Assembly (NCBI RefSeq): GCF_026342435.1
Contig: NZ_JAPEMT010000001.1
Coordinates: 795,993 to 859,992, forward strand
DNA: 64,000 nt
Direction: 5' to 3'
Source: Streptomyces sp. NBC_00237
GTDB lineage: Bacteria; Actinomycetota; Actinomycetes; Streptomycetales; Streptomycetaceae
In this document: positions 33,261 to 40,947 of the stretch, one piece after another
Numbering within the stretch: the stretch's first letter is position 1
Layout of the letters: every line of letters begins with the position of its first letter
Translations under genes and position numbers: made by a program
The notes under the pieces: generated by a model
Told to the model about the DNA's origin: nothing
Database searches by the model: none
The model's input: the letters and a program-made list of their open reading frames with translations, nothing else

Positions 33261-33349
33261 AAGCGCTTGAAGGGGCTGTTCCTGTGCAGACCGTTCGAGA
33301 CGTCCTGGCAGACCTGGTCCCTCGATCATGCGATCGGATGGTTCTGACG

Positions 33350-33754
33350 ATGGCGACGACTGCTGCTGACGTCCCCGACATCGATGCCTTCACCCGGCCG
33401 TACTGGGAAGCCGCCGCCGAAGGGCGGTTGCTGGTGCGGCGGTGTGCCGATTGCGGGCGCGCACACCACTATCCGCGCGAGTTCTGCCCGTACTGCTGGA
33501 GTGAGAACGGGAGTTGGGAGCGGGCGAGCGGGCGGGCGACGCTCTACACCTGGTCGGTCGTGCACCGCAACGACCTGCCCCCGTACGGGGAACGGGTCCC
33601 GTACGTGGCCGCCGTCGTCGACCTCGCCGAAGGGCCCCGGATGATGACCGAGGTCGTCGACTGCGAGGAGGCCGCGCTGCGGATCGGGGCCGAGGTGGAG
33701 GTGGTCTTCCGGGCGGGCGAGGGGTACGCGGTGCCGGTGTTCCGGCTGGTCTGA
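33350..33754 (+). CDS. DUF35 zinc-ribbon/OB-fold protein, unpaired copy
   Basis: A 134-residue acyl-CoA-associated OB-fold protein. The rubredoxin-like zinc ribbon is CADCGRAHHYPREFCPYC (about 30-47) and the OB fold follows (ATLYTWSVVHRND; VPYVAAVVDLAEGPRMM). These proteins bind to SCPx-type thiolases or Ltp2-type aldolases and are required for their activity. The gene is not next to a thiolase, but a thiolase-like gene with no DUF35 neighbour lies 2 kb away at 35900, so the two may be partners. The start may be ATG 33338 or 33350. Confidence 0.88.
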   Translation: MATTAADVPDIDAFTRPYWEAAAEGRLLVRRCADCGRAHHYPREFCPYCWSENGSWERASGRATLYTWSVVHRNDLPPYGERVPYVAAVVDLAEGPRMMTEVVDCEEAALRIGAEVEVVFRAGEGYAVPVFRLV

Positions 33755-33791
33755 GGTCCTCCTGGTCTGAGGTCCTCGACAGGATGCGGCG

Positions 33792-34487
33792 TTACGGCCA
33801 GAGCAGCTCGCGCACCCAGCGCTCGCCGTCCCGCCGGTAGCGCAGTCGTACGTGCTGACGCCGGGCGTCGCCCTGGAAGAACTCGACCGCCGTCGGGGCG
33901 AGCGCGTACAGCGTCCAGGTGGGGGCGGTGAGGGTCGGGTCGGCCTCCGCGCGCGTCCAGGAGGCTTCGGAAGCCTCCCTCAACTCCGCCTGGGAAGGGA
34001 GTACGTCGCTCATGCGGCCGGTGAGGGCGGCGGCCAGGGCTCCCGTCGAGCGGGCGTGCAGGTCGGCCGTCGCCGCCTCGGGCGTGCCGGAGAGTACCTG
34101 CCCCTCGACGCGGACCTGGCGGGCCTGGACCGGCCAGTAGAAGCCGAGGGCCGCGTCCGGGCGGGCGGCCAGCTCCCGGCCCTTGCGGCTCGTGCTGTGG
34201 GTGCCGAAGTGCCAGCCGTCCTCGTCCGCGTCGTGGAGGGTGAGGACCCGGGTCGAGGGGCGGCCGTCCGCGTCGGCGGTGGCGAGGGTCATGACGTGGG
34301 CTTCCGGCTGGCCCGCCTCGGCCGCTTCGCGCAGCCAGGCGCGGAAGAGGGGGAGCGGGGTGGCGGGGGCGGCCTCCGGGGCGAAGTGCGGGAGGTCGAT
34401 GCCGTCCCAGACCCGGAGGGAGTGGAGGAGCGTGCGGAAGTCGCGGGCGGCTCCGGCTTCGTCACGGGCTTCGTCGTCGTACGTCAT
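33792..34487 (-). CDS. Pyridoxamine 5'-phosphate oxidase family protein (PdxH-like)
   Basis: A 231-residue FMN-binding split-barrel protein. It has the PdxH order of motifs: MTLATADADGRPSTRVLTL (about 66-84), FGTHSTSRKGRELAARPDAALGFYW, ARQVRVEGQV and SWTRAEADPTL. The C terminus AVEFFQGDARRQHVRLRYRR departs from the canonical PdxH ending (WEFWQGR with HDR), so it may oxidise another substrate or use F420-like chemistry. No operator is seen in its promoter. Confidence 0.87.
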   Translation of the reverse strand: MTYDDEARDEAGAARDFRTLLHSLRVWDGIDLPHFAPEAAPATPLPLFRAWLREAAEAGQPEAHVMTLATADADGRPSTRVLTLHDADEDGWHFGTHSTSRKGRELAARPDAALGFYWPVQARQVRVEGQVLSGTPEAATADLHARSTGALAAALTGRMSDVLPSQAELREASEASWTRAEADPTLTAPTWTLYALAPTAVEFFQGDARRQHVRLRYRRDGERWVRELLWP

Positions 34488-34503
34488 GGGGCGATTGTGC
34501 CCG

Positions 34504-35763
34504 TCACGCCGCGCGGTGGCCGACGACCCCCGCGTACTCCTTGAGCGGCACCGCGTGCGCCATCTTCTGTACGTCCTCCGCGATCTTCTTGGCGATGAAC
34601 CCCTTCCACGGCATCTTCGGCAGCATCCGCACCATCAGCAGCCGCAGCTGGATCTTCCACTTCCGGTCCATCGTCATCTCGCCGACGAACTTCCGCGCGA
34701 AGGTCTGCGTGTGCTCGACCCCCGGACGCAGGTGGCTCTCGTACGCGGCGAAGGCACGGGCGAAGTCACCGTCTGCGGCGGCGAGTTCACCGGCAAGGGT
34801 GTACGCGCCGATCAGGGCGAGGCCCGTGCCCTGGCCGGAGGCGGGTGAGGTGCAGTGCGCGGCGTCGCCGAGGAGGACGACGCGGCCCTTCGACCAGCGG
34901 TCCAGCTCGATCAGGCTCATCGAGTCGAAGTAGAAGTCGTCCGCCGCTGCCGCGTTGGTGAGCAGGCGCGGGATCTGCCAGCCCCGGTCCGCCGCGAAGG
35001 CGTCGGTCAGCAGTCGCTTCTGGGCGGCCGTGTCGCGGTGGTCGTAGGAGAGTTCCGGCGAGGCGAAGACGAACATGTTCTTCGCCGTCGTCTGGCCGCG
35101 CGAGCTGTACGCGCACACCAGCTTGTCCGGGAGCGCGTGGTACGCCTCGTGGCGGTCGAGGTTCAGGTCGTTCGGCGCCGTGAAGATCGAGATGTACGCC
35201 CCCAGGTGGCGCCTGTACTGCTGCTCGTCGCCGAAGGTGAGACGGCGGGTGTGGGAGTGCATGCCGTCCGCGCCGACGACCAGGTCGAAGCGGCGGGGCG
35301 GGGCGTTCTCGAAGGTGACCAGGACGCCGTCCTCGTCCTCTGTGAGGGAGGCGATTGAGTCGTCGAAGAGGTACTCGACGTCGTCGCGGGTGCGGTCGTA
35401 GAGGATGCGGGCCAGGTCGCCGCGCATGATCTCGTCGTCCTCGCCGGTCCGGGCGCCGAAGATCTCGGCCGGGAGCTCGCCGACGGTCTTGTTGTCGGCG
35501 TCGACGTAGGAACCCGTCTGCATGTCGGTGGAGTGGGCGCGGACCTCGTCCATGATGCCCATCCGCTTGCAGACCTCGACGGCCGTGCCGCGCAGGTCGA
35601 CCTTGTAGCCGCCGGAGCGCAGCTCGGGGGCGCGCTCCACGACGGTCGGCACGAAGCCGTACCGGTGCAGCCAGAGGGCGAGGGCGGGGCCCGCGATGCT
35701 CGCGCCGGAGATCAGGACCGTGCGGGCGGTGCGGATGGGCTCGGGGGTCGTGTGGTGTCCCAT
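34504..35763 (-). CDS. FAD-dependent aromatic-type monooxygenase (PHBH fold)
   Basis: A 419-residue class A flavoprotein hydroxylase. The ADP-binding motif is ISGASIAGPALALWLHRYG (about residues 18-36), the DG motif is VVGADGMHSHTRRL (about 160-173) and the second FAD motif VVLLGDAAHCTSPASGQGTG (about 295-314). It resembles enzymes that hydroxylate polycyclic phenols or inactivate antibiotics such as rifampicin and tetracycline. Its promoter has a different operator, direct repeats at 35844-35868, so it is under another regulator. Confidence 0.9.
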   Translation of the reverse strand: MGHHTTPEPIRTARTVLISGASIAGPALALWLHRYGFVPTVVERAPELRSGGYKVDLRGTAVEVCKRMGIMDEVRAHSTDMQTGSYVDADNKTVGELPAEIFGARTGEDDEIMRGDLARILYDRTRDDVEYLFDDSIASLTEDEDGVLVTFENAPPRRFDLVVGADGMHSHTRRLTFGDEQQYRRHLGAYISIFTAPNDLNLDRHEAYHALPDKLVCAYSSRGQTTAKNMFVFASPELSYDHRDTAAQKRLLTDAFAADRGWQIPRLLTNAAAADDFYFDSMSLIELDRWSKGRVVLLGDAAHCTSPASGQGTGLALIGAYTLAGELAAADGDFARAFAAYESHLRPGVEHTQTFARKFVGEMTMDRKWKIQLRLLMVRMLPKMPWKGFIAKKIAEDVQKMAHAVPLKEYAGVVGHRAA

Positions 35764-35840
35764 GTCGGGCTCCTCGTCAGCGAGTTCGTGTCGGCCGGTG
35801 CGTGGGTGCGGCGGCCGATGACTCGACTGTACGAGCGTTT

Positions 35841-35868
35841 TATACGCTTGTCTATGACGCTTGTATAG
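35841..35868 (-). promoter_or_regulatory. Direct repeats ACGCTTGTnTA upstream of the monooxygenase
   Basis: ACGCTTGTCTA at 35844-35854 and ACGCTTGTATA at 35858-35868 are 14 bp apart, bounded by TATAC (35841-35845) and GTATA (35864-35868), which are inverted. On the minus strand TATAAA and TATACA look like -10 material, so a repressor here would block the promoter. About 80 bp upstream of the start at 35763. Confidence 0.55.
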
Positions 35869-35899
35869 ATCTATCTGGAGGTGGTCGTTCCGCTGATGT

Positions 35900-37084
35900 T
35901 CACCGCCCCAGCAGCACCGTTCCCGACGAGCAGAACCAGCCGCCCGTCCCCGACGCGACCGCCACCTCCGGCAGCCGCCCGCCCGCCTTGCGGACCTGCC
36001 CGGCCCCCGCCTCGCCCCGCAGCTGCCGTACCGCCTCCACCAGCAGGAACAGGCCCCGCATCCCCGGATGGCAGGCCGACAGGCCGCCCCCGTCGGTGTT
36101 CACCGGCAGCTCCCCGTCGCGCAGCAGCCGCCCCTTCTCCACGAACGCCCCGCCCTCCCCCTTCGCGCAGAAGCCCAGGTCTTCGAGCGTCACCAGCGTC
36201 ATGTAGGTGAAGGCGTCGTAGATCTCTGCCACGTCCACGTCCGACGGGCTCAATCCGGCTTGTTCGTAAGCGAGTTGGCCGCTCCTCGCCGCCGGGGAGA
36301 CGGTGAAGTCGTCCCACTGCGACATCGTCGTGTGGGACACCGACGTCCCCGTCCCCAGCACCCACACCGGCTCCTTCGCCATGTCCGGTACGTAGTCCTC
36401 GGCGACCAGCAGCACCGCGCAGCCCCCGTCGCTGCGCAGGCAGCAGTGCAGCTTGGTGAAGGGGTCGGCGATCATCGGGCCCGACAGGACCTCGTCCACC
36501 GTGAGCGGGGTGCGGAACATCGCGTCCGGGTTCGTCGCCGCGTTCGCCCGCGCCTGCACCGCCACCTCGGCGAGCTGCTCCAGGGTCGTCCCGTACTCGT
36601 GCATGTGACGGCGCGCGGCCATCGCGTACTTCGCGACCAGCGTGTGCCCGTACGGAACCTCGAACTGGAGCGGGCCGCGCGAGCCGAAGGAGAGGTTCGA
36701 CGTGCGGCGGCCCGCCTTGATGTCGGCACGTGCCGTGGATCCGTACACGAGGAGTACGGCACTGGCGTGACCTGCGGCGATGGCGTCGGCGGCGTGTGCG
36801 GCCATGACCTCCCAGGTGGCGCCGCCGACCGAGGTGGAGTCCACCCAGCGGGGGCGCAGGCCCAGATATTCGGCGACCTCGATCGGGGCGAGCGTGCCGA
36901 GCCCGGCGGAGGCGAAGCCGTCGATGACGGAGCGGTCGAGGCCCGCATCGGCGAGCGCGCGGCGCGCGGCCTGGGCGTGCAGCGCGTACGGGGTGGCTTC
37001 GTCCACCCGGCCGCAGTCGGCGAGCGCGACACCTGCGACAGCGACCTTGCGGACCTGGTGGGCCTTGCGCGAGGGTGATGTCAT
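35900..37084 (-). CDS. Thiolase-fold lipid-transfer protein (SCPx/Ltp2-like), no canonical nucleophile Cys
   Basis: A 394-residue thiolase-superfamily protein. It carries the C-terminal family traits AEIYDAFTYMTLVTLEDLGFC (about 289-309), GELPVNTDGGGLSACHPGMRG (about 327-347) and the terminal GTGGWFCSSG. At the position of the thiolase nucleophile the sequence is STSVGGATWEVM, with no Cys. This is the pattern of Ltp2-like carbon-carbon lyases (retro-aldolases of steroid side chains) rather than true thiolases. Such proteins need a DUF35 partner, and the copy at 33350 is the nearest. The operator is only 5 bp upstream of the start. Confidence 0.85.
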   Translation of the reverse strand: MTSPSRKAHQVRKVAVAGVALADCGRVDEATPYALHAQAARRALADAGLDRSVIDGFASAGLGTLAPIEVAEYLGLRPRWVDSTSVGGATWEVMAAHAADAIAAGHASAVLLVYGSTARADIKAGRRTSNLSFGSRGPLQFEVPYGHTLVAKYAMAARRHMHEYGTTLEQLAEVAVQARANAATNPDAMFRTPLTVDEVLSGPMIADPFTKLHCCLRSDGGCAVLLVAEDYVPDMAKEPVWVLGTGTSVSHTTMSQWDDFTVSPAARSGQLAYEQAGLSPSDVDVAEIYDAFTYMTLVTLEDLGFCAKGEGGAFVEKGRLLRDGELPVNTDGGGLSACHPGMRGLFLLVEAVRQLRGEAGAGQVRKAGGRLPEVAVASGTGGWFCSSGTVLLGR

Positions 37085-37088
37085 GAAT

Positions 37089-37103
37089 CTGACGGTACAT
37101 CAG
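37089..37103. promoter_or_regulatory. Operator copy CTGACGGTACATCAG
   Basis: Arms CTGACG and CATCAG, one mismatch. It lies 5 bp from the thiolase-like start, so a bound repressor would cover the ribosome-binding region or transcription start. Confidence 0.87.
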
Positions 37104-37153
37104 GTGTTCACGTGTGCACGTGACTATGGGAATTGGTGCGGACGCCGCCTAGC

Positions 37154-37168
37154 ATGACGCCCCGTCAG
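37154..37168. promoter_or_regulatory. Operator copy ATGACGCCCCGTCAG
   Basis: One mismatch at the first base. It is the second site in the 107-bp divergent region, 23 bp before the plus-strand acyl-CoA dehydrogenase. Confidence 0.88.
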
Positions 37169-37190
37169 ATTCAGGGGAGGAGCACACCGG

Positions 37191-38297
37191 ATGGATGCCG
37201 CCTTCACCGCGGAGCAGGACGCGATCCGCCGCACTCTGCACGAAGCTCTGCACGACGCTCTGCACGAACTGTTCGTCACGAGGGCCGAGGGGGAGCGCCG
37301 CCGGGAACTCTGGGGGCGGCTCGCCGACGCACTGGAACGTGCGCCGCTCTCGCCACCGCTCCTCGCGACGTCCGTACTGGCCGCGCCGCTGATCGCCACC
37401 CTCGGGTCGCAGGTGCAGAAGGACACCCTCCTGCCGGACATCACCGCAGGTCGCAGCAGTGCCGCGCTCGCCGTGCCCGGGGGCGCGCTGTCCGTCGCGC
37501 TCGGCCTGACCGGCTCCAACGCCGCCGGGGACTGGGCGGGCGGCGGCCGTTCCGGCGGCGTGCAGGCACGGCGCGGCGAGAAGGGCTGGGTGCTGTACGG
37601 GCAGGCGGACCAAGTGCTCGACGGGCACAGCGCCGACCTGCTGCTCGTCGCCGCGCACGCCGGGGGCTTCGCGCGCGGGCGGGTCCTGCTCTTTCTCGTA
37701 CGGGCGAAGGACGCGGTCGGGCTGGCGCGCGTACGGCAGGCGGCCTCGGACGAGGTCCGGCCGCTGGCCACGCTGCAACTCCGGGACGTGGAGGGCGAGT
37801 TGCTGGGCTCGGGGGAGGGGGTGGCGGAAGCGCTCGCCGGGGTGGGGCGGGCCGCTGCGGCCGTCCTCGCGGCAGAGGCCGTCGGGGTCGCGGAACGGCT
37901 GCTCGGGCGGACCGTCGCCCGGGCGCGGGGGAGGGGTGGCGAGGGTCGGCTCGCCGAGGTGCACGCGGCGGTGGAGGCGGCGCGCTCGGCCGCGTACCGG
38001 ACCGTGTGGAACCCGGTGGACGCGGGCGGCGGCGGGCTCGCCCTCGCGCAGGGCCTGGAGGCGCTCCGTTCCGCGGCGACCGAGGCGATGCGGGGCGAGG
38101 GCGATGCGCACGAGGCGCAGACGCGCGACGCGCAGGCGTGCTTCGCGCGGGTGGCGCGCGACGAGGTGCTGTTCGGCCCGGTCGAGCGGCTGCGGGCGTG
38201 GGCGGTGGAGGTGTCGGGGCTGTTCGGCCCGGCCGGTGGCGGCGGCACGGGGGACGGGTCGGCGGACGAGAAGGCGGACGAGAGGGAGGCCGTGTGA
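37191..38297 (+). CDS. Divergent acyl-CoA dehydrogenase-like protein
   Basis: A 368-residue protein with the overall all-helical ends of acyl-CoA dehydrogenases (MDAAFTAEQDAIRRTLHE; VGRAAAAVLAAEAVGVAERLLGRTVARA). The usual signatures (TEPxxGSD-like flavin motif, QRNI C terminus) are absent, so it may be an inactive or substrate-binding subunit of a heteromer. Early codons contain a 12-bp repeat encoding LHEALHDALHEL (about 37232-37270). The last 25 residues are Gly/Asp/Glu-rich. ATG at 37191 has GGGGAGGAG at 9-10 bp. The stop overlaps the next ATG (TGATG). Confidence 0.75.
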   Translation: MDAAFTAEQDAIRRTLHEALHDALHELFVTRAEGERRRELWGRLADALERAPLSPPLLATSVLAAPLIATLGSQVQKDTLLPDITAGRSSAALAVPGGALSVALGLTGSNAAGDWAGGGRSGGVQARRGEKGWVLYGQADQVLDGHSADLLLVAAHAGGFARGRVLLFLVRAKDAVGLARVRQAASDEVRPLATLQLRDVEGELLGSGEGVAEALAGVGRAAAAVLAAEAVGVAERLLGRTVARARGRGGEGRLAEVHAAVEAARSAAYRTVWNPVDAGGGGLALAQGLEALRSAATEAMRGEGDAHEAQTRDAQACFARVARDEVLFGPVERLRAWAVEVSGLFGPAGGGGTGDGSADEKADEREAV

Positions 38298-38785
38298 TGG
38301 CGGCGACGACGGGTGCGCGCGGTGTGAAGCTGATGCAGAAGGTGTCCTCCACGCGTACGTTCGCGAGGATCGCCCCGCACGTCATCCCGGCCATGGACCG
38401 CGCCGTCCACCGGCTCAGCAGGGGCAGGACGATGATGAGCACGCGGATGCTGCCGGGGGTGGTCCTCACCGCGAAGGGGGCGAAGAGCGGGCAGCCCCGG
38501 GTGACACCGCTGGCCTGCATGCCGGAGCCGGAGAAGGGGACCTGGATCCTGATCGGGTCCAACTTCGGCCGTCCGGGGCATCCCGCCTGGACCGGCAACC
38601 TGCTGGCCCACCCCGAGGTCTCCGTCAGCTGGGAGGGGCAGGACATCCCGGTGCGGGCGCGGCTGCTGAAGGGGGAGGAGCGGGCGGAGGCGTGGCGGGC
38701 GGTGCTGGGGTTCTGGCCGCCGTACGCGACGTACCAGAAGCGGATCGAGAGGGAGATCCGGCTGTTCCGGATCGAACGGCGCTGA
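38297..38785 (+). CDS. Deazaflavin (F420)-dependent nitroreductase family protein (Ddn-like)
   Basis: A 162-residue split-barrel protein of the F420 deazaflavin-dependent reductase family. Motifs are GVVLTAKGAKSGQPRVTPL (about 52-70), WILIGSNFGRPGHPAWTGNLLAHPEV (about 81-106; shown in pieces by WILIGSNFGR and HPAWTGNLLAHPEV) and RARLLKGEERAEAW. These enzymes reduce quinones, enones or nitro compounds with F420H2. Coupled to the dehydrogenase-like gene, it would reduce an unsaturated intermediate. The start ATG overlaps the preceding stop by one base. Confidence 0.9.
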   Translation: MAATTGARGVKLMQKVSSTRTFARIAPHVIPAMDRAVHRLSRGRTMMSTRMLPGVVLTAKGAKSGQPRVTPLACMPEPEKGTWILIGSNFGRPGHPAWTGNLLAHPEVSVSWEGQDIPVRARLLKGEERAEAWRAVLGFWPPYATYQKRIEREIRLFRIERR

Positions 38786-38894
38786 CGGTTCGTCGGCCAG
38801 GTGATCCCTAGACCCCGTGATCCCTTGGCTTCGTGACTCCTTGACCTCGTGACCCCTTTGTCCGGTGGCCCTGCCCGAGGTCCCTTGGGAACGC

Positions 38895-38926
38895 CGATGG
38901 CGGACCACATGCGTGATCCGCCATCG
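38895..38926. terminator. Bidirectional terminator hairpin
   Basis: A perfect 10-bp stem, CGATGGCGGA at 38895-38904 and TCCGCCATCG at 38917-38926, with a 12-nt loop. It separates the convergent deazaflavin reductase and TetR genes. Confidence 0.85.
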
Positions 38927-38967
38927 GGTGACAGGACTTGGTGGGGGTTCGTCCGGTACGGGTACTG

Positions 38968-39615
38968 CTACTTGGCGGGCTTTTTACCCGTAATGCCCAA
39001 GTGAACCAACTGCGCCAGGTTCGGGCGGAGTTCGGCCTGCTTGACGCCCCAGGTCGTGAAGCCCTTCTGGTGCGAGGCGACGGCCGCGAGCATCGCGACG
39101 AGCGAGCCCGCCATCGCCGCCGGGGACACGTCCTTGTCGACCTTGCCCTTCGCCTGGAGCTCCTTCATCGAATCCGTGAGGGAGTTGGTGACGGAGTTCA
39201 GGATCTTCATGCGGATCTTGTAGAACCGCTTGTCGCCCTCCGCCGCGCCGAGGTCGACCACACGCAGGATCGCGTCGTTCTTCCGCCAGAAGTCGAGGAA
39301 GCCGTCGACGAGTTGTTCGGCGGTCTGCGCTCCGGCCTTGCCGACCCACGAGCGCCCGGCGACGAGGTCGGTCAACCCCGCGCCCTCCTTGGCCATTTCC
39401 TCCGCGATTTCGAGGACGGCGCCCTCTACGTCGGGGAAGTACTGGTAGAAGGTCGCGGGCGAAGTCCCGGCCTTGCGAGCCACGTCGATGACTTTGACGT
39501 CCCGGTAAGGGGACGAGCTGAGCATTTCACTGAGGCAGTCGAGCAGCTTCTGCCGCGTCGCCTGACCGCGTCGACCGGCCACGCGGCCGTCGACGGTGCG
39601 TACTTGTCCTGTCAT
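38968..39615 (-). CDS. TetR-family regulator, candidate repressor of the CTGACG regulon
   Basis: A 215-residue TetR-type protein. The helix-turn-helix is VIDVARKAGTSPATFYQYFPDVEG (in two parts, VIDVARKAGTSPATFYQYF, about residues 41-59), preceded by RRGQATRQKLLDCLSEML. The helical C-terminal domain has a Lys-rich end (GITGKKPAK). No other TetR gene is in the window, and it lies inside the catabolic region next to genes carrying the operator. A weaker operator copy overlaps its start codon, suggesting autoregulation. The ligand is probably an acyl-CoA intermediate, by analogy with KstR and KstR2, which is inference. Confidence 0.9.
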   Translation of the reverse strand: MTGQVRTVDGRVAGRRGQATRQKLLDCLSEMLSSSPYRDVKVIDVARKAGTSPATFYQYFPDVEGAVLEIAEEMAKEGAGLTDLVAGRSWVGKAGAQTAEQLVDGFLDFWRKNDAILRVVDLGAAEGDKRFYKIRMKILNSVTNSLTDSMKELQAKGKVDKDVSPAAMAGSLVAMLAAVASHQKGFTTWGVKQAELRPNLAQLVHLGITGKKPAK

Positions 39616-39623
39616 GCCGTCAG
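39609..39623. promoter_or_regulatory. Weak operator-like site at the TetR start codon
   Basis: CTGTCATGCCGTCAG keeps one full arm (CCGTCAG) and a mismatched other arm (CTGTCA for CTGACG). It covers the ATG of the TetR gene. Weaker than all other copies, consistent with loose autorepression or with chance. Confidence 0.4.
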
Positions 39624-39944
39624 CTTACCGAGGGGTGATCGGAGCGCGATTCGGCGAGTGCAAATGGGTTTCCGGCCAGAGTTGAGGCATCTTGGGCCGG
39701 TTGCGGTGTGAAGGGCGGGGGCAAAGGGGCCGGGGAGGCTCCCGCCGGGCTCTGACTGGCCTCCCGCTGGGCTCCGGCTGGGCTCCGGCGGTGTTCCGGT
39801 GGCGCTTCCGCAGGGTGGGGACTTCGAATGGCGGTATGCGGCAGGGCACCCGGCAGCCTCCCCCAATAGTGTTATCAACAGCCTGTGGACAACATCGGTG
39901 GATATCTCCGAGCGGGGATTTCCCCAAGCGGGAAGGATCGGTCC

Positions 39945-40784
39945 ATGACCGCATTCGCCGAAGGACCCTCGTTCGCGGAGGGCGTGCCCTGCTGGATCGA
40001 TGTCTCCCTCCCCGACATCGAGGCGGGCAGGCGCTTCTACGGCGCACTGTTCGGCTGGACCTTCGACGAGCCCGCGGAGAAGAGCCAGGGCTACTACACG
40101 CAGGCGTACGTGGGCGAGGGCGAGGCCCGCAAGAACGTCGCCGGGCTCGCCGCCAAGGCCGACGGCCGCATGCCCACGGCCTGGGGCGTCTACTTCGCCA
40201 CCCCGGACGCCCGCGCCCTCGTCGCCCGCGCGAGGGAGGCGGGCGGACAGATCGTCACGGACGCCGTGGCCGTCGGCCCATACGGCACGATGGCGCAGAT
40301 CGCCGACCCCGGCGGCGCGGTCTTCGGCGTCTGGCAGGGCGGCAGCCACCCCGGCTTCGAGCAGACGGCGGCCCCCGGTGCCTTCTGCTGGACCGAGGTG
40401 TTCGTGCGCGCACCCGGCAGGGACCGCGTCGACGCCTTCTACGAGAAGGTCTTCGGCTTCCGGGGCACCGACCTCTCCGAGGACGGCGGCGGCGTGGACT
40501 ACCTGGGCTGGTCGCCCGCCGGAGCCGAGCCGGGCCCGGACTCGATGGTCGGCGGACGCACCGTCATCCACGACGCGTTCCCGGCCGAGATGCCGCCGCA
40601 CTTCCTCTCGTACTTCCTGGTGGAGGACTGCGACCGGGCGGCGGCGGAGGTGCGGCGGCTCGGCGGCCGGGTCACCCACCCGCCGTTCGACATTCCGTAC
40701 GGGAGGATGGCCATCGTGGTCGACGACCAGGGCGCGGTGTTCGCGATGCTGGCGGAGCCTGAGGGCGGGCCCTCAGACGCATAA
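39945..40784 (+). CDS. Two-domain VOC-family (glyoxalase-like) protein
   Basis: A 279-residue protein of two tandem vicinal-oxygen-chelate domains. Domain 1 (about 10-125) starts with CWIDVSLPDIEAGRRFYGALFGW; domain 2 (about 140-265) begins FCWTEVFVRAPGRDRVDAFYEKVFGF. Each ends with the ADPGGAVFGVWQ or DDQGAVFAML strand expected of the fold. Such proteins act as dioxygenases, isomerases or antibiotic-binding proteins; here unknown. ATG at 39945 has GGAAGGA upstream. No operator copy. Confidence 0.9.
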   Translation: MTAFAEGPSFAEGVPCWIDVSLPDIEAGRRFYGALFGWTFDEPAEKSQGYYTQAYVGEGEARKNVAGLAAKADGRMPTAWGVYFATPDARALVARAREAGGQIVTDAVAVGPYGTMAQIADPGGAVFGVWQGGSHPGFEQTAAPGAFCWTEVFVRAPGRDRVDAFYEKVFGFRGTDLSEDGGGVDYLGWSPAGAEPGPDSMVGGRTVIHDAFPAEMPPHFLSYFLVEDCDRAAAEVRRLGGRVTHPPFDIPYGRMAIVVDDQGAVFAMLAEPEGGPSDA

Positions 40785-40947
40785 GGAGGGGCATCCCCTT
40801 CCACTTGCGACCGGAATCTCCACCAAACGTGTGCGGAATGGGGGGAAACATTCCATTCCGGCCCCGGGTTAGCCACCACAGCCTCCGACAGGAAGAATGC
40901 CCCTCGGGGCTGTGTTTCGCGGCCTGGTACGGGGAGGTGGCAGGCAA

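Noticed and set aside
38781..38795. Operator-like CTGACGGTTCGTCGG at the end of the deazaflavin reductase gene.
   Set aside because: It matches 14 of 15 positions but overlaps a stop codon between convergent genes, where no promoter is expected. I treat it as chance or a relic.
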